Numbered from the stretch's first letter, positions 33,400-44,579 are shown. The stretch is DNA of 64,000 bases from SAR202 cluster bacterium (GCA_009392195.1 VFGY01000037.1:62001-126000), one strand, 5' to 3'. A program made the numbers and translations. Notes: a model not told the origin generated them from the letters alone.

Positions 33400-35313
33400 A
33401 TGGCAAAAGTTTTAGGCATAGATCTTGGAACAACAAATTCCTGCATGGCCATAATTGACGGTGGCGAACCAAGAGTTTTAGAAAACACTGAAGGCTCAAG
33501 AACAACACCCTCTGTAGTGGCTATAAACCCAAAATCGGATGAAAGGTACGTAGGTAACCCTGCAAAAAGACAAGCAGTAACAAATCCAGAAAACACTGTT
33601 TATTCTATAAAAAGATTCATGGGAAGAAAATTCAAAGAAACTGATATTTCCAAAGACTTAGAATTGGTACCCTACCAAGTAACTGAACATAAAAAAAATG
33701 GTGATGCGCATGTGGCAATGGGTGAAAAAACATATTCGCCACCTGAGATATCAGCTTTGATATTACAAAAATTAAAGCAAGATGCAGAAGCCAAGACAGG
33801 TGAAAAAATCAACCAGGCAGTTATCACAGTACCGGCATATTTTGACGATAGCCAAAGAAATGCTACAAAAGATGCAGGTAAAATAGCTGGTTTAGAAGTA
33901 TTAAGGATAATAAATGAACCAACTGCTGCATCACTGGCTTATGGACTTGACAAAAAAACTGAAGAGACCATAGCAGTATACGATCTTGGAGGTGGAACTT
34001 TTGATGTAACTATACTCCAAATTGGAGATGGCGTTTTTGAAGTCAAATCAACTAACGGAGATACTCATTTGGGAGGAGATGATTTCGACCAGAGAATTAT
34101 TGATTGGATTTGTGAAGAATTTCTAAGAGAACAAAGTATCGACCTTAAATCCGACCGCATGGCTTTACAAAGACTAAGAGAGGCGGCTGAAAAAGCAAAA
34201 ATAGAGCTCAGTACCACAACACAAACAGAAATCAATTTACCTTTTATAACAGCTGACTCATCAGGCCCTAAACATCTAGTGATGTCTTTAAGCAGATCTA
34301 AACTTGAGCAATTAGTATCAGACTTAATTACAAGAACTAAAACCCCATGTGAACAAGCACTGAAAGACGCCGACGTTCAACAGGGTACAATCAACGAAGT
34401 AATACTAGTTGGCGGCATGACTAGAATGCCAGCGATAAAAGAAATGGTGTCTACTTTCTTTGGTAAAGAACCTCATCAAGGAGTAAATCCAGATGAAGTT
34501 GTAGCTGTAGGAGCAGCTATCCAAGCGGGAGTTATGCAAGGAGATGTGGAAGATGTTCTGTTATTGGATGTAACTCCATTAACATTAGGCATAGAAACTT
34601 TAGGCAGTGTAACAACTGCTTTGATACCGAGAAACACTACTATTCCAACTGCGAAAACACAAACATTCACCACTGCCGCAGATGATCAACCTAGTGTCGA
34701 AGTTCACGTTTTACAAGGTGAACGACCTATGGCAAATGAAAATAAAACAATAGGCAAATTCAACTTAGATGGAATACAAAAAGCTGCCAGAGGTACTCCT
34801 CAAATTGAAGTTACATTTGATATAAACGCAGATGGCATTTTAAATGTTTCAGCCAAAGACAAAGGAACTGGTAAAGAACAAACTATCACTATAACTGCTA
34901 GTTCTGGATTAACCCAAGATGAAATTGACCAAATGATAAAAGATGCGAAAGACAACGAGGAACAAGATAAGAATAAGAAAGAAGAAATTGAAATTCGCAA
35001 CAATGCCGATAGTCTAATCTATCAATCAGAAAAAATGATTGCTGACAACAACGACAAAATTCCTGAGGAATTAAAGACCGAAGCCGAAACAAAAATATCC
35101 GAATTAAAAAATAAAATGGCAGAAACATCTATAGAGATTGGAGAAATAACTTCAGCAACAGAATCTTTACAGCAAACTATCCAAAAACTTGGTGAATCCG
35201 TATATAGTCAAACACCACCACCTGATGACGAAAACCAAAGCGAATCCACCGAGGAAGAAAAATCCGAAAAAGACGATGAAAATACTGTGGAAGGGGAATA
35301 TAGGGAAATATAA
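33400..35313 (+). CDS. dnaK: Molecular chaperone DnaK
   Basis: [45 protein letters not shown]; preceded by AGGAGG. Confidence 0.97.
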   Translation: MAKVLGIDLGTTNSCMAIIDGGEPRVLENTEGSRTTPSVVAINPKSDERYVGNPAKRQAVTNPENTVYSIKRFMGRKFKETDISKDLELVPYQVTEHKKNGDAHVAMGEKTYSPPEISALILQKLKQDAEAKTGEKINQAVITVPAYFDDSQRNATKDAGKIAGLEVLRIINEPTAASLAYGLDKKTEETIAVYDLGGGTFDVTILQIGDGVFEVKSTNGDTHLGGDDFDQRIIDWICEEFLREQSIDLKSDRMALQRLREAAEKAKIELSTTTQTEINLPFITADSSGPKHLVMSLSRSKLEQLVSDLITRTKTPCEQALKDADVQQGTINEVILVGGMTRMPAIKEMVSTFFGKEPHQGVNPDEVVAVGAAIQAGVMQGDVEDVLLLDVTPLTLGIETLGSVTTALIPRNTTIPTAKTQTFTTAADDQPSVEVHVLQGERPMANENKTIGKFNLDGIQKAARGTPQIEVTFDINADGILNVSAKDKGTGKEQTITITASSGLTQDEIDQMIKDAKDNEEQDKNKKEEIEIRNNADSLIYQSEKMIADNNDKIPEELKTEAETKISELKNKMAETSIEIGEITSATESLQQTIQKLGESVYSQTPPPDDENQSESTEEEKSEKDDENTVEGEYREI

Positions 35314-35350
35314 AAAATTGGATTTTGTTAATCCATATATTTATTAGGTT

Positions 35351-35435
35351 GGGGAAGTGTCGGAATTGGTAGACGAGCGTGATTTAGGATCACGTGCCTA
35401 TTGGCGTCCGGGTTCGAGTCCCGGCTTCCCCACCA
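35351..35435 (+). tRNA. tRNA-Leu(TAG), CCA encoded
   Basis: GGGGAAGTGTCGGAATTGGTAGACGAGCGTGATTTAGGATCACGTGCC...GGGTTCGAGTCCCGGCTTCCCCACCA; 7-bp acceptor stem. Confidence 0.96.
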
Positions 35436-35505
35436 AAAATAAACATATAAAAATAAACTACATACCCATGTTCGCAATATAGTAACTCAATATAAAATCA
35501 CTAAT

Positions 35506-37362
35506 ATGAATGATAACATCCGAAATTTTTGCATTATCGCTCATATCGATCACGGCAAATCTACACTCGCTGACCGTTTAATAGAACTTACTAAAAATAA
35601 TAATCAAACTGTTATTGAACAAACTCTCGATTCAATGGACTTAGAGCGCGAGCGTGGTATAACCATAAAAGCTAAAGCAATTAGGTTATTATATGAAGCC
35701 AATAACCTAACAACTTTTCAACTGAATTTGATAGACACACCTGGACATGTAGACTTTTCTTATGAGGTTTCACGTAGTCTTTCAGCATGCGAGGGAGCAT
35801 TATTAATCGTTGATGCTACTCAAGGTATTCAAGCTCAAACTGTAGCTAACGTTTACAAAGCTATTGACCAAAACTTAACACTCATACCCGTAATCAACAA
35901 AATCGACCTAGATGTGGCACGACCTCAAGAAATCGCGAGAGAATTACAAGCAACATTTGGGTTTACACGAGATGAAATTTTGATGGTATCTGCCAAGAGT
36001 GGCAAAGGGATTCCATTACTTTTAGAAACCATTGTAAGCAAAATACCGCCACCGGCAGCAGATAAAGAGAAAAAATTAAGGGCCCTTATTTTCGATTCTA
36101 AATATGATCCTTATAAAGGAGTAGTTGCTTTTGTTAGGATAGTTGATGGCACCTTGTCACATAATTCCAGAATACTAATGATGTCTAACAAGATTGAGAG
36201 TGACATAATTGAACTAGGAATACTGACCCCGGAACCTGAAAAAGTGGAGGTTTTAAAGGCAGGAGAAGTTGGTTACATAGCAAGCGGCCTGAAATCAATA
36301 AATGATGCTACTGTTGGAGACACTATAACTAGTGCAAAAGAGATTGCAGAAACACCTTTAGACACGTATACACCATTAAAATCAATGGTTTTTGCAGGAG
36401 TATATCCTGCAGATGGAGAAGATTATGAAACTCTTAAAGATGCTCTCGACAAGCTTCGGCTGAACGATGCTTCTTTAAACTATACTCCTGAAAATTCGCT
36501 CGCACTCGGTTCTGGATTCCGATGCGGCTTTCTTGGATTATTGCATATGGAAATAATTCAAGAACGTTTAGAAAGGGAGTATGAATTAACTATAATAATC
36601 ACCGCACCCAGCGTGTCTTACAAAGTAATTACTACAGAACAAGAAACGGTCATTATTGATAATCCTTCTAAATTACCTGAACAAAACATGGTTTCCGAAA
36701 TACTTGAGCCTTGGGCCAACCTGACAATATTAACTCCATCAAATTTCATAGGCCAAGTAATGGATTTGGTCACAAACAAACGAGGTAAATTAACACGAAT
36801 GGAATATATCCAATCCAATTCACGCAATGTTGATGTTAATTCAATTGATACAGAGAGCACTATTTCTAATGAAAATTCGAATCGTGTCATTTTAGAGTTC
36901 GATATGCCCATGTCAGAAATGCTGGTCCAATTCTATGACCAATTGAAATCACGCACTCAAGGATACGCATCAATGGATTACTCAATATCCGATTACCAAA
37001 AAGGTAACTTGGTAAAACTTGACATCTTAGTTAATAGTCAAAAAGTCGATGCACTTTCAATAATCACGCATAGAGACGAATCTTACTCTAAAGCCAAACA
37101 ATTAGTTACGAAGTTACAAGATTCAATCCCAAGGCAATTATTTGAAGTGCCTATTCAAGCTGCAATTGGCGCAAAAATAATTTCTAGAACCAACATTAAA
37201 GCATTGAAGAAAAACGTATTGGCGAAATGTTATGGGGGCGACGTAACCAGAAAACGTAAGCTATTACAAAAACAAGCAGAAGGCAAGAAAAGAATGAAAA
37301 AAGTTGGTAGGGTTGAAATACCACAAGAAGCTTTTCTAAGCGTGCTCAATAGTGAACAATAA
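35506..37362 (+). CDS. lepA: Elongation factor 4 (LepA)
   Basis: IAHIDHGKSTLADRLIELT, DTPGHVDFSYEVSRSLSACEGALL, C-terminal AKCYGGDVTRKRKLLQKQAEGKKRMKKVG. Confidence 0.96.
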   Translation: MNDNIRNFCIIAHIDHGKSTLADRLIELTKNNNQTVIEQTLDSMDLERERGITIKAKAIRLLYEANNLTTFQLNLIDTPGHVDFSYEVSRSLSACEGALLIVDATQGIQAQTVANVYKAIDQNLTLIPVINKIDLDVARPQEIARELQATFGFTRDEILMVSAKSGKGIPLLLETIVSKIPPPAADKEKKLRALIFDSKYDPYKGVVAFVRIVDGTLSHNSRILMMSNKIESDIIELGILTPEPEKVEVLKAGEVGYIASGLKSINDATVGDTITSAKEIAETPLDTYTPLKSMVFAGVYPADGEDYETLKDALDKLRLNDASLNYTPENSLALGSGFRCGFLGLLHMEIIQERLEREYELTIIITAPSVSYKVITTEQETVIIDNPSKLPEQNMVSEILEPWANLTILTPSNFIGQVMDLVTNKRGKLTRMEYIQSNSRNVDVNSIDTESTISNENSNRVILEFDMPMSEMLVQFYDQLKSRTQGYASMDYSISDYQKGNLVKLDILVNSQKVDALSIITHRDESYSKAKQLVTKLQDSIPRQLFEVPIQAAIGAKIISRTNIKALKKNVLAKCYGGDVTRKRKLLQKQAEGKKRMKKVGRVEIPQEAFLSVLNSEQ

Positions 37363-37423
37363 AACACTTATAATTTAATTATTAAACTTTACCCTAATAC
37401 CTAAACATTGTAGTATAAAATTG

Positions 37424-37691
37424 GCTGTGCTAAGTGGGGAACTAGCGGTGCCTTGTACTCGCAAACCGCTCTAGCGGGACTGAATTCCTCTTTAGAGGTT
37501 TATCTACTTCAGCCTCTTGGATAATAAATAGGTGATGAGAGTTGGGTCCCACGCGGCAGAGTTCTGGAAACCCCGTCAGGTCCGGAAGGAAGCAGCGGTA
37601 ACCAGCCACTCTGGGTGACGTGGAATAACCTTACTTGAGTCTATTTGTTTTTCAATACTACAGTAGGTTTATCGAATTAGGGGTGCACAGC
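37424..37691 (+). ncRNA. ffs: Long-type (Alu-domain-containing) bacterial signal recognition particle RNA
   Basis: Core GTCAGGTCCGGAAGGAAGCAGC; upstream TGTGCTAAGTGGGGAACTAGCGGTGCCTTGTACTCGCAAACCGCTCTAGCGGG resembles Gram-positive scRNA; terminal helix GCTGTGC/GCACAGC. Confidence 0.92.
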
Positions 37692-37740
37692 TTTTCATTT
37701 AATATTTAAAAAAACAATATTAGCGTAATGAGAAAATATT

Positions 37741-38562
37741 ATGTCTCCTTCCAAAACTATTTTAGGCCAAAATTTTCTAGTTGATAAATTCGTTCGATCA
37801 AGAATAATCAAAGCATCTCAAATTGAAGCCAACGAAACGGTTATTGAAATTGGCGCCGGTAAAGGATTTCTTACATCTGAACTAATAAAGTTTTCTGATA
37901 AAGTTATCGCATTAGAAGTTGACCAAATTCTAATTGAAAAATTAAAGGTGAAATTCCAAAAAAATTTGAACCTAAATATCCTCTCAGAAGATGGAAGGTT
38001 TTACAATGTTGATGAATATAGCTCAATAGGCAAATATAAATTAATAGCCAACTTGCCATATTACGCAGCTAATCCTATATTAATCAATTTTTTGAAAAGA
38101 AATAATAAACCTAGTTTGATAGTTGTTATGCTGCAAAAAGAGGTCGCATTGCAAATTACTGCTGGTATAGGACAAATGCGCATGCTTTCTGTAATAGTCC
38201 AATTTTACGGCAAACCTAGTATCGTAACCCATATCAAACCCAAGTCATTTAAACCTGTGCCGAAAGTACATTCTAGCTTAATAGCAATAAAACCTTACGA
38301 CGAACCCGTGTTGAAAATAGATTCAGAACCAGACTTCTTTAAATTAGTAAAACTGGGATTTTCTACCCCAAGAAAACATCTTGTTAACTCCATACACCAT
38401 GGATTAAATATCCCAAAATCCAATTCATTTGAACTTCTGGATAAATCAAAAATTGATGCATCAAAAAGACCACAAGAGCTAAGCATTATTGAATGGGGGA
38501 ATCTATACAAAACATATAATGAATTTAAAAGCTCAGGAAATATCAAACCAAGTCTTTCATAA
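37741..38562 (+). CDS. rsmA: 16S rRNA (adenine1518/1519-N6)-dimethyltransferase RsmA (KsgA)
   Basis: LGQNFLVDKFVRSRI, VIEIGAGKGFLTSELI, LIANLPYYAANPILINFL. Confidence 0.93.
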   Translation: MSPSKTILGQNFLVDKFVRSRIIKASQIEANETVIEIGAGKGFLTSELIKFSDKVIALEVDQILIEKLKVKFQKNLNLNILSEDGRFYNVDEYSSIGKYKLIANLPYYAANPILINFLKRNNKPSLIVVMLQKEVALQITAGIGQMRMLSVIVQFYGKPSIVTHIKPKSFKPVPKVHSSLIAIKPYDEPVLKIDSEPDFFKLVKLGFSTPRKHLVNSIHHGLNIPKSNSFELLDKSKIDASKRPQELSIIEWGNLYKTYNEFKSSGNIKPSLS

Positions 38563-39434
38563 TGTTAGTTTACAAATCACCTGCCAAAATCAATATCACA
38601 CTCGAAGTTATAAATCGCCGGAACGATTATTATCATGATATATCTACAATAATGCAAACTATAAACATTTTTGACGTCATTACTTATGAACCCAATAAAG
38701 ATATTTTAATTTCTTCAAATATTAAAGAACTGGATTCAGATACAAATCTGATATATAAAACCGTAAATTTAATGCAAAATGAATTTAGAATCAACCGCGG
38801 TGTGAAAATATATCTTCATAAAAACATACCTATGTCCAGTGGGTTGGGAGGCGGTAGTAGCAACGCTGCAACAACTCTAATAGCATTAAATTTAATGTGG
38901 GGATTGAATCTGAATTCAGATAAACTCATTTCTCTGGCGCAATCAATTGGCTCTGACGTGCCATTTTTTATTTCACGCGGTACCGCTTTAATCACTGGCA
39001 AAGGCGAAATAGTTGAACGGTTATCTGACATAAAGCCAATGGTATTTTTATTACTACACAATGAAACCATATTGCCCAACAAAACTTATTCCATGTATAA
39101 AGCAATTTCCAAAAATGAATATACATCTGGCCAAATTAGCCATGAAATTGCTTCAATTATTAATTCTTGCAAAGAAATACAAAGCGTGAAATTATTTAAC
39201 TGCTTCGACAAAATTGCACCCAATCAATTCCCAACATATAAAAAATATTCAAAAAGTCTCGAGCAATTAGGTGTACATGAATATCATCTAGCTGGAAGTG
39301 GACCCACCATAATGGTACCAACAACAACAAGGGCTATCGCCAAACAAATTAAGTTTGCCCTATGGGACCTACATTCCATTTCTTCTACAATAATCCAAAC
39401 AACTACTTCAAACCCAAATGAATATATTATTTGA
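38562..39434 (+). CDS. ispE: 4-diphosphocytidyl-2-C-methyl-D-erythritol kinase
   Basis: KSPAKINITLEVINRRNDYYHDISTIMQ, IPMSSGLGGGSSNAATTL; TAATG overlap with rsmA. Confidence 0.92.
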   Translation: MLVYKSPAKINITLEVINRRNDYYHDISTIMQTINIFDVITYEPNKDILISSNIKELDSDTNLIYKTVNLMQNEFRINRGVKIYLHKNIPMSSGLGGGSSNAATTLIALNLMWGLNLNSDKLISLAQSIGSDVPFFISRGTALITGKGEIVERLSDIKPMVFLLLHNETILPNKTYSMYKAISKNEYTSGQISHEIASIINSCKEIQSVKLFNCFDKIAPNQFPTYKKYSKSLEQLGVHEYHLAGSGPTIMVPTTTRAIAKQIKFALWDLHSISSTIIQTTTSNPNEYII

Positions 39435-39475
39435 TTTAATAAATAAATTTTCATTTATATAAAACAGGAACAATC

Positions 39476-40324
39476 TTGATATTAGATTTAATTGAACCCA
39501 TAAATTTACACGCTACTCTATCAAGTGGACAAGCTTTTAGATGGAGATACAAATCCAGCTGGTTCGACGGTGTTATTGGTGCTACGGGAATTAGACTAAG
39601 AGAGATATCCGATACCAAAATTGAATTCTATTGTGAACCGGATAAAGAGGAACATTTCACTTCATCACTATTAGATTACTTAGGCTACCAATACAACATG
39701 AATGAAATTTATTCATCCTTATCCAAGGATAAATCGGTTGCTGAATCAATAAACCAGTATCGAGGGATGCGAATTCTCAGGCAAGATCCATGGGAATGCA
39801 TGATATCCTTCATCTGTTCTTCAGCTTCCAACATAAAACGGATTTCAAAAAATATAGAGGCTATATGCGATAAATTTGGTAACCCAATATCAAATGGTAA
39901 AAATTCAAGAAAAGCTTTCCCTTCACCGGAAATTTTATCTGAAGTTACTTCCGAAGAGTTCAGGAAATTAGGTTTAGGATATAGAGCTAATTATATTCAA
40001 TCTGCTGCTTTAACTGTTTCTAAAATGGAAAAACAGTTGGACTCTTATAGAAAAGAATCTTACGAAGATTGTTTAAATTTTTTGACTAAGATAGATGGCA
40101 TCGGTGATAAAATCGCGAATTGCATATTGCTATTTTCTCTAGATAAACCTCATGCCTTTCCAGTAGATGTTTGGATTGACCGTGTCTTGCGAGAATCATA
40201 TTTCAAAAAACCAACTAAGATGTCTAAAATTAATATGCGGCATTGGAGCCAGGAACATTTTGGTGAATACGCAGGATTCGCCAACCACTATTTGTTCCAT
40301 TCTCGCAGGAAAAATAATCTTTAA
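39476..40324 (+). CDS. 8-oxoguanine DNA glycosylase (OGG1-like HhH-GPD)
   Basis: SSGQAFRWRY, DPWECMISFICSSASNIKRI, KIDGIGDKIANCILLFSLDKPHAFPVDVWIDRVL (K...D catalytic pair); TTG start. Confidence 0.87.
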   Translation: MILDLIEPINLHATLSSGQAFRWRYKSSWFDGVIGATGIRLREISDTKIEFYCEPDKEEHFTSSLLDYLGYQYNMNEIYSSLSKDKSVAESINQYRGMRILRQDPWECMISFICSSASNIKRISKNIEAICDKFGNPISNGKNSRKAFPSPEILSEVTSEEFRKLGLGYRANYIQSAALTVSKMEKQLDSYRKESYEDCLNFLTKIDGIGDKIANCILLFSLDKPHAFPVDVWIDRVLRESYFKKPTKMSKINMRHWSQEHFGEYAGFANHYLFHSRRKNNL

Positions 40325-40343
40325 TAAAAAATACTATTTTATC

Positions 40344-41384
40344 TTAGGGTACATTTATGATTAATTTGCCAAAAAATTCATTCTTGTCCATTTCATCATG
40401 AGCAAGTTGGACTGATTCCAAATCGAAAGTGTTATGAATTACAGGTTTTATTACCCCGTCTCCAACTAATCTGATGATTTCTGATAAATCATTCCTTTTC
40501 CCCATATGAATTCCAAATATTGATTGATTACGCATAAACAAAGTACCCATTTGTAAATCTGCTTTGTATCCAGAAGTCACCCCGCATATACCATACCTGC
40601 CTCTAGGAGCGAGAACAGGAATAGCTTGGTTCCAAAAATCTGTTCCAACGTGATCAAATATAACATCAGCTCCCCGACCTTCAGTAACTTCCATCACCTT
40701 GTTGGCAATAGTCTCTTCGTTATAATTGATAACAAAATCTGCTCCAACATCTTTGGCTCGTTGAGCTTTAAATTCATTACTAGTAGTTGCAATCACAGTT
40801 GCACCTACAGCAAATTTCGCAAACTGGATAGCAGCACTACCAACACCGCTAGACGCAGAAGCAATCAAAACAGTTTCTGAACTTTTCAATTGCGCCCTTC
40901 TTTTAAACATATTCCAGCACGGCACGTAAACAGTAGGCAAAGCAGCAGCCCCTTCATAAGAAAGAGAATCCGGTATTTCAAAAACATTATTCTTGTGTGT
41001 TTTAGTATATTCAGCATATCCTCCATTAATCGAAGTGCCTAACATTCTATACCTCATACAGCTTTCATCATTGCCAGTTAAGCAATCTTTACATTTTGAA
41101 CATACCAATCTGGGATTAACAACTACTCTTTGTCCTATTTTGAAATTTTCTACTGATTTTCCGATTTCAACCACATCTCCAGCTACATCACCTCCCAATA
41201 TATGTGGCCCATCAAAATTTACTTTAACACCTCTTTTGCCTGCTCTAGTAAAAATATCAAGTCTATTTATACCACACGCTTTCACGCGAATTTTAATTTC
41301 ATCTTCATCTATTTCTGGTTCTGGAACATTACCGTATTGCAGTACGTCTACATTTCCATGCTCTAACATAAAAACCGCTTTCAT
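40344..41384 (-). CDS. Zinc-type medium-chain alcohol dehydrogenase/quinone reductase family protein
   Basis: GHxxxGxV-like GGDVAGDVVEIG, structural zinc Cys cluster CSKCKDCLTGNDESC, ASSGVGSAAIQFAK. Confidence 0.87.
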   Translation of the reverse strand: MKAVFMLEHGNVDVLQYGNVPEPEIDEDEIKIRVKACGINRLDIFTRAGKRGVKVNFDGPHILGGDVAGDVVEIGKSVENFKIGQRVVVNPRLVCSKCKDCLTGNDESCMRYRMLGTSINGGYAEYTKTHKNNVFEIPDSLSYEGAAALPTVYVPCWNMFKRRAQLKSSETVLIASASSGVGSAAIQFAKFAVGATVIATTSNEFKAQRAKDVGADFVINYNEETIANKVMEVTEGRGADVIFDHVGTDFWNQAIPVLAPRGRYGICGVTSGYKADLQMGTLFMRNQSIFGIHMGKRNDLSEIIRLVGDGVIKPVIHNTFDLESVQLAHDEMDKNEFFGKLIINVP

Positions 41385-41438
41385 ATATTTCTCCCTATAT
41401 ACCCAGCATAAACCCTGTAAAATAAGTTCAGAATTCTC

Positions 41439-42872
41439 TCAACTTTTCTTTTTGTATATTGCTTGCGCATGATTAAATAAATCCATAACTTCTCTTCTTT
41501 GTTTATTATTATAAAATTTCCCTTTAGTACCAATCCAATATTTCGATTCTTCTATTCGATCGCTAAACCATTTAGCAGATTGTTTTCGTATTGTGCTATA
41601 CCTACCATTCTTTAAATAAATAGGACTAGTATGGGCAAACACTGGTTGATTAAAACTATCACGAGATTTACTATGTAATCTCGCTGCAATCCAACCTTCA
41701 AACTCTAGATTTAAATCAAATTCCATAGAACCTACTTTTAATCCTTGTTCGAATTTACGAGAAATAATAATTTCCCCATTGTAAATAAGTTCAACGCCAT
41801 GCACTGGGAAATTAGAATCCCATTTTATAGTTCCATTAACCTTAGCATTCGATTGCGTCTCAATAGTATCACCAACACTCACATCATTTGCTTCAAGATA
41901 AATAGCAGGTCCGTTAGTAACAAAAGTCTTTCCTGAAATTAGTGCCTTGAGCCATTCATCATAATTAAAAATTGATCCTGTATATGCATATACTCTATTT
42001 GCATTAGAAACAAACCAATCTGATCCTGTTGAAAGTGGCAATTCTATACCTGTATTTAGCATTTTATAATAAATATCGTACTCAGGTTCCATCCAGGTCG
42101 GATCAAAAACATTAAATGCATCCACTTTACCTAAGGCTCCAGCAACCGGAGCTTCCATGCCTCTACCATTGTGACACCAAATAACAATACCGCCTTGCCT
42201 ATGTGCATCATCACAAGCGTAAGACAAAGGTGGGTAATCAGGATCAAAAGCATCCACCAATAAACCCCTGCTTACTGGATGAACTATATTGCTTATATTG
42301 AGTAACATTATGTGACCGTATCCAATATCGTGACTACCGTTAGCATTATGTCTATTTTCCTCTCCACATTCCACATAATAGTGTTCGGAAGAGAAATCGT
42401 TTAGAATACCAGGGGTAAATTTGTTAGTAGCATATTCCAAGTCCCATCTTTTTAAAATGCTTACTGCTGTCATACGCAAATTTTCAACCCTAGGATCTAA
42501 TTGTAATCGCCCATCGGGGTCTTGTTCGTTCTCGTCATAATGAATATGTGTATTGCCCGGATGCCACCCCTTATCCTCTAGATCAGACCACTTCGCCAAT
42601 TCAACCATTACATTCTTTTTTTCGTTAGAAATATCTAAAGACATCACATTCGGTACGTATTCAGTACCCCTCTCAACCAATACATGCAAAGGTCCTCTCG
42701 AAACTTCGCAATCAACAACCCCATCAGAGTAAAAAAATGGTAATCCTGGCCCTATTTTTAATATAGAACTCGCTGGAGACAAAAAGTCGCCTTGAGAATC
42801 AAGAATTTGAACCCTAGCAGCTACGTTTTGTTTTGTAACTTTATCTATTATATTTAAATTAAGCCTCGGCAT
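41439..42872 (-). CDS. CehA/McbA-type PHP-domain metallohydrolase
   Basis: GWHPGNTHIHYDENE, YVECGEENRHNANGSHDIGYGHIMLLN, GGIVIWCHNGRG, LSTGSDWF. Confidence 0.75.
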   Translation of the reverse strand: MPRLNLNIIDKVTKQNVAARVQILDSQGDFLSPASSILKIGPGLPFFYSDGVVDCEVSRGPLHVLVERGTEYVPNVMSLDISNEKKNVMVELAKWSDLEDKGWHPGNTHIHYDENEQDPDGRLQLDPRVENLRMTAVSILKRWDLEYATNKFTPGILNDFSSEHYYVECGEENRHNANGSHDIGYGHIMLLNISNIVHPVSRGLLVDAFDPDYPPLSYACDDAHRQGGIVIWCHNGRGMEAPVAGALGKVDAFNVFDPTWMEPEYDIYYKMLNTGIELPLSTGSDWFVSNANRVYAYTGSIFNYDEWLKALISGKTFVTNGPAIYLEANDVSVGDTIETQSNAKVNGTIKWDSNFPVHGVELIYNGEIIISRKFEQGLKVGSMEFDLNLEFEGWIAARLHSKSRDSFNQPVFAHTSPIYLKNGRYSTIRKQSAKWFSDRIEESKYWIGTKGKFYNNKQRREVMDLFNHAQAIYKKKS

Positions 42873-42882
42873 AATATACTGC

Positions 42883-43734
42883 TCAGTTGATATTTGATTG
42901 CTCTAGATAACGGTGCAGGGATGTGATAATTCTGCTATTTTCACGTAAATTGAATCCGTCAACTTTATTTACATTTACATTAGTGGTCCCATCGATCGCG
43001 CCCAAGCCTACAATTTTTTTAATTAAATCAATTTCTTCATCTTTTGAAATTAATAGTCTTTTACCAACAATAGTTGAGATTGAAGTCACTAAACCATATG
43101 CACCCCAATTGGATACACTTGATATGATTAATTTAGATGTTTTGGTAACACTGGGTGGACTAGAAAGATTTTCATAATGGGGTATAACCGCAGCTAAAGT
43201 CCCCATACCAATTTCATTACCTCCATCTCCAATCCCAACTGAGACAGGAAATCCTTCAAATAGATAATCTATTTTGGCATTATAATCTGCTATTGAGTTC
43301 CCATATCTATTTAAATAATCCCTTTTTTCTGTAAATCCACATCTTTCAATTGAAATCAAAATGGAAGGTTTGTATTTATCTAACGTTTCTGTAGCAAATT
43401 GTTTGCTTTCTTGATGCGAACAAATTGGAAATTCGATTACTTTATTACCTTTACTAATTGCTTCTACAAAAGGTTTAGAATATTTATCGGTTACGTAATA
43501 AACTTTATATCCCAATGAATTAAGACAATCCCCTAAAGCTATAGCGCCAGGAGGACCATCCGTTTCAGCTGCCCCTCCGGCGAGTATGTAAAAACCAGTA
43601 GCTATCAAAACCGTCCCAGGGTTTTTTAGAATTAAATGAGATGCTTCACCACAAAAATTAGCTGGCAAGTGTTTTCTTAATGAAGAAATATTGCGTTGGT
43701 CAAAATCTAATATTATATCTTCTACTGTTTTCAT
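42883..43734 (-). CDS. DUF4392 / D-glutamate cyclase-like protein
   Basis: GFYILAGGAAETDGPPGAIALGDCLNSLGYKVYYVTD, GIGDGGNEIGMG, VSNWGAYGL. Confidence 0.85.
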   Translation of the reverse strand: MKTVEDIILDFDQRNISSLRKHLPANFCGEASHLILKNPGTVLIATGFYILAGGAAETDGPPGAIALGDCLNSLGYKVYYVTDKYSKPFVEAISKGNKVIEFPICSHQESKQFATETLDKYKPSILISIERCGFTEKRDYLNRYGNSIADYNAKIDYLFEGFPVSVGIGDGGNEIGMGTLAAVIPHYENLSSPPSVTKTSKLIISSVSNWGAYGLVTSISTIVGKRLLISKDEEIDLIKKIVGLGAIDGTTNVNVNKVDGFNLRENSRIITSLHRYLEQSNIN

Positions 43735-43787
43735 AAATACAAATCACGTTAAATCTGTCAAATTTCGCAAACACAAATAAACTACGG

Positions 43788-44579
43788 TCATATAACTGAT
43801 AAATCTTCATCTTTGAGGTCAGTTACAAACATGTGCCCAGGTGAATGTGTAATCATCAATGGTAACTTGGCTTCCATGGCTACAGCTTGTGGAGTAACTC
43901 CACAAGCCCAAAACACTGGAACCTCATCCGCTAAAATATCAGTAGGGTCACCAAAATCAGGCTTAAATACATCTTTAATTCCAATTTTTTCACTTTCGCC
44001 TATTTGTATTGGAGAACCATGTACCCCTGGGAATCTAGAAGTAATTTGAACTGCTCTTACTATCTTATCTCTAGGAATTGGCCTCATGCTTACGACAGTA
44101 GGACCAGAGAATATTCCTGCAGTAGATGTTGGGATATTTGTGACAAACATAGGAACATTCTTACCTTCAGCTACATTTCTTATTTCTATTCCAGCAGACA
44201 TTAGCGCTGAATCAAATGTAAAACTACACCCCAATAAAAACGTCACAAAATCGTTTTTCCAATACTTTTCCAAATTATTGGTTTCTTCTTGAATTTCACC
44301 ATATTCATACAGTCTGTATTTAGGAACATCGTACCTTAAATCAGCTTTATCAGCAGTATATTTAGTGAAATATGAGCCTTCGTCCAAAACTTCCAGTACT
44401 GGACATGGTTTCGGGTTACGTTGGCAAAAAAGAAGAAAATCAAAAGCAGCGGTTTTAGGCAAAATAACAACATTAGCTTGAACGTAACCAGGTGCAAGCT
44501 TAGAAGTATGAGTGGTTATCTCGTTATTTCTTATTTGGGACCTTATATATTTGGGGATTTGAGTCGTAGAAGTAATCAT
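43788..44579 (-). CDS. DUF1445 putative hydro-lyase
   Basis: SKLAPGYVQANVVILPKTAAFDFLLFCQRNPKPCPVLEV, FLLGCSFTFDSALMSAGI, CGVTPQAVAMEAKLPLMITHSPGHMFVTDL. Confidence 0.9.
   Translation of the reverse strand: MITSTTQIPKYIRSQIRNNEITTHTSKLAPGYVQANVVILPKTAAFDFLLFCQRNPKPCPVLEVLDEGSYFTKYTADKADLRYDVPKYRLYEYGEIQEETNNLEKYWKNDFVTFLLGCSFTFDSALMSAGIEIRNVAEGKNVPMFVTNIPTSTAGIFSGPTVVSMRPIPRDKIVRAVQITSRFPGVHGSPIQIGESEKIGIKDVFKPDFGDPTDILADEVPVFWACGVTPQAVAMEAKLPLMITHSPGHMFVTDLKDEDLSVI

Noticed and set aside
35316-35345. TGGATT-TTGTT-AATCCA hairpin after dnaK
   Set aside because: Six-bp AT-rich stem without a convincing U-tract; too weak to call a terminator.
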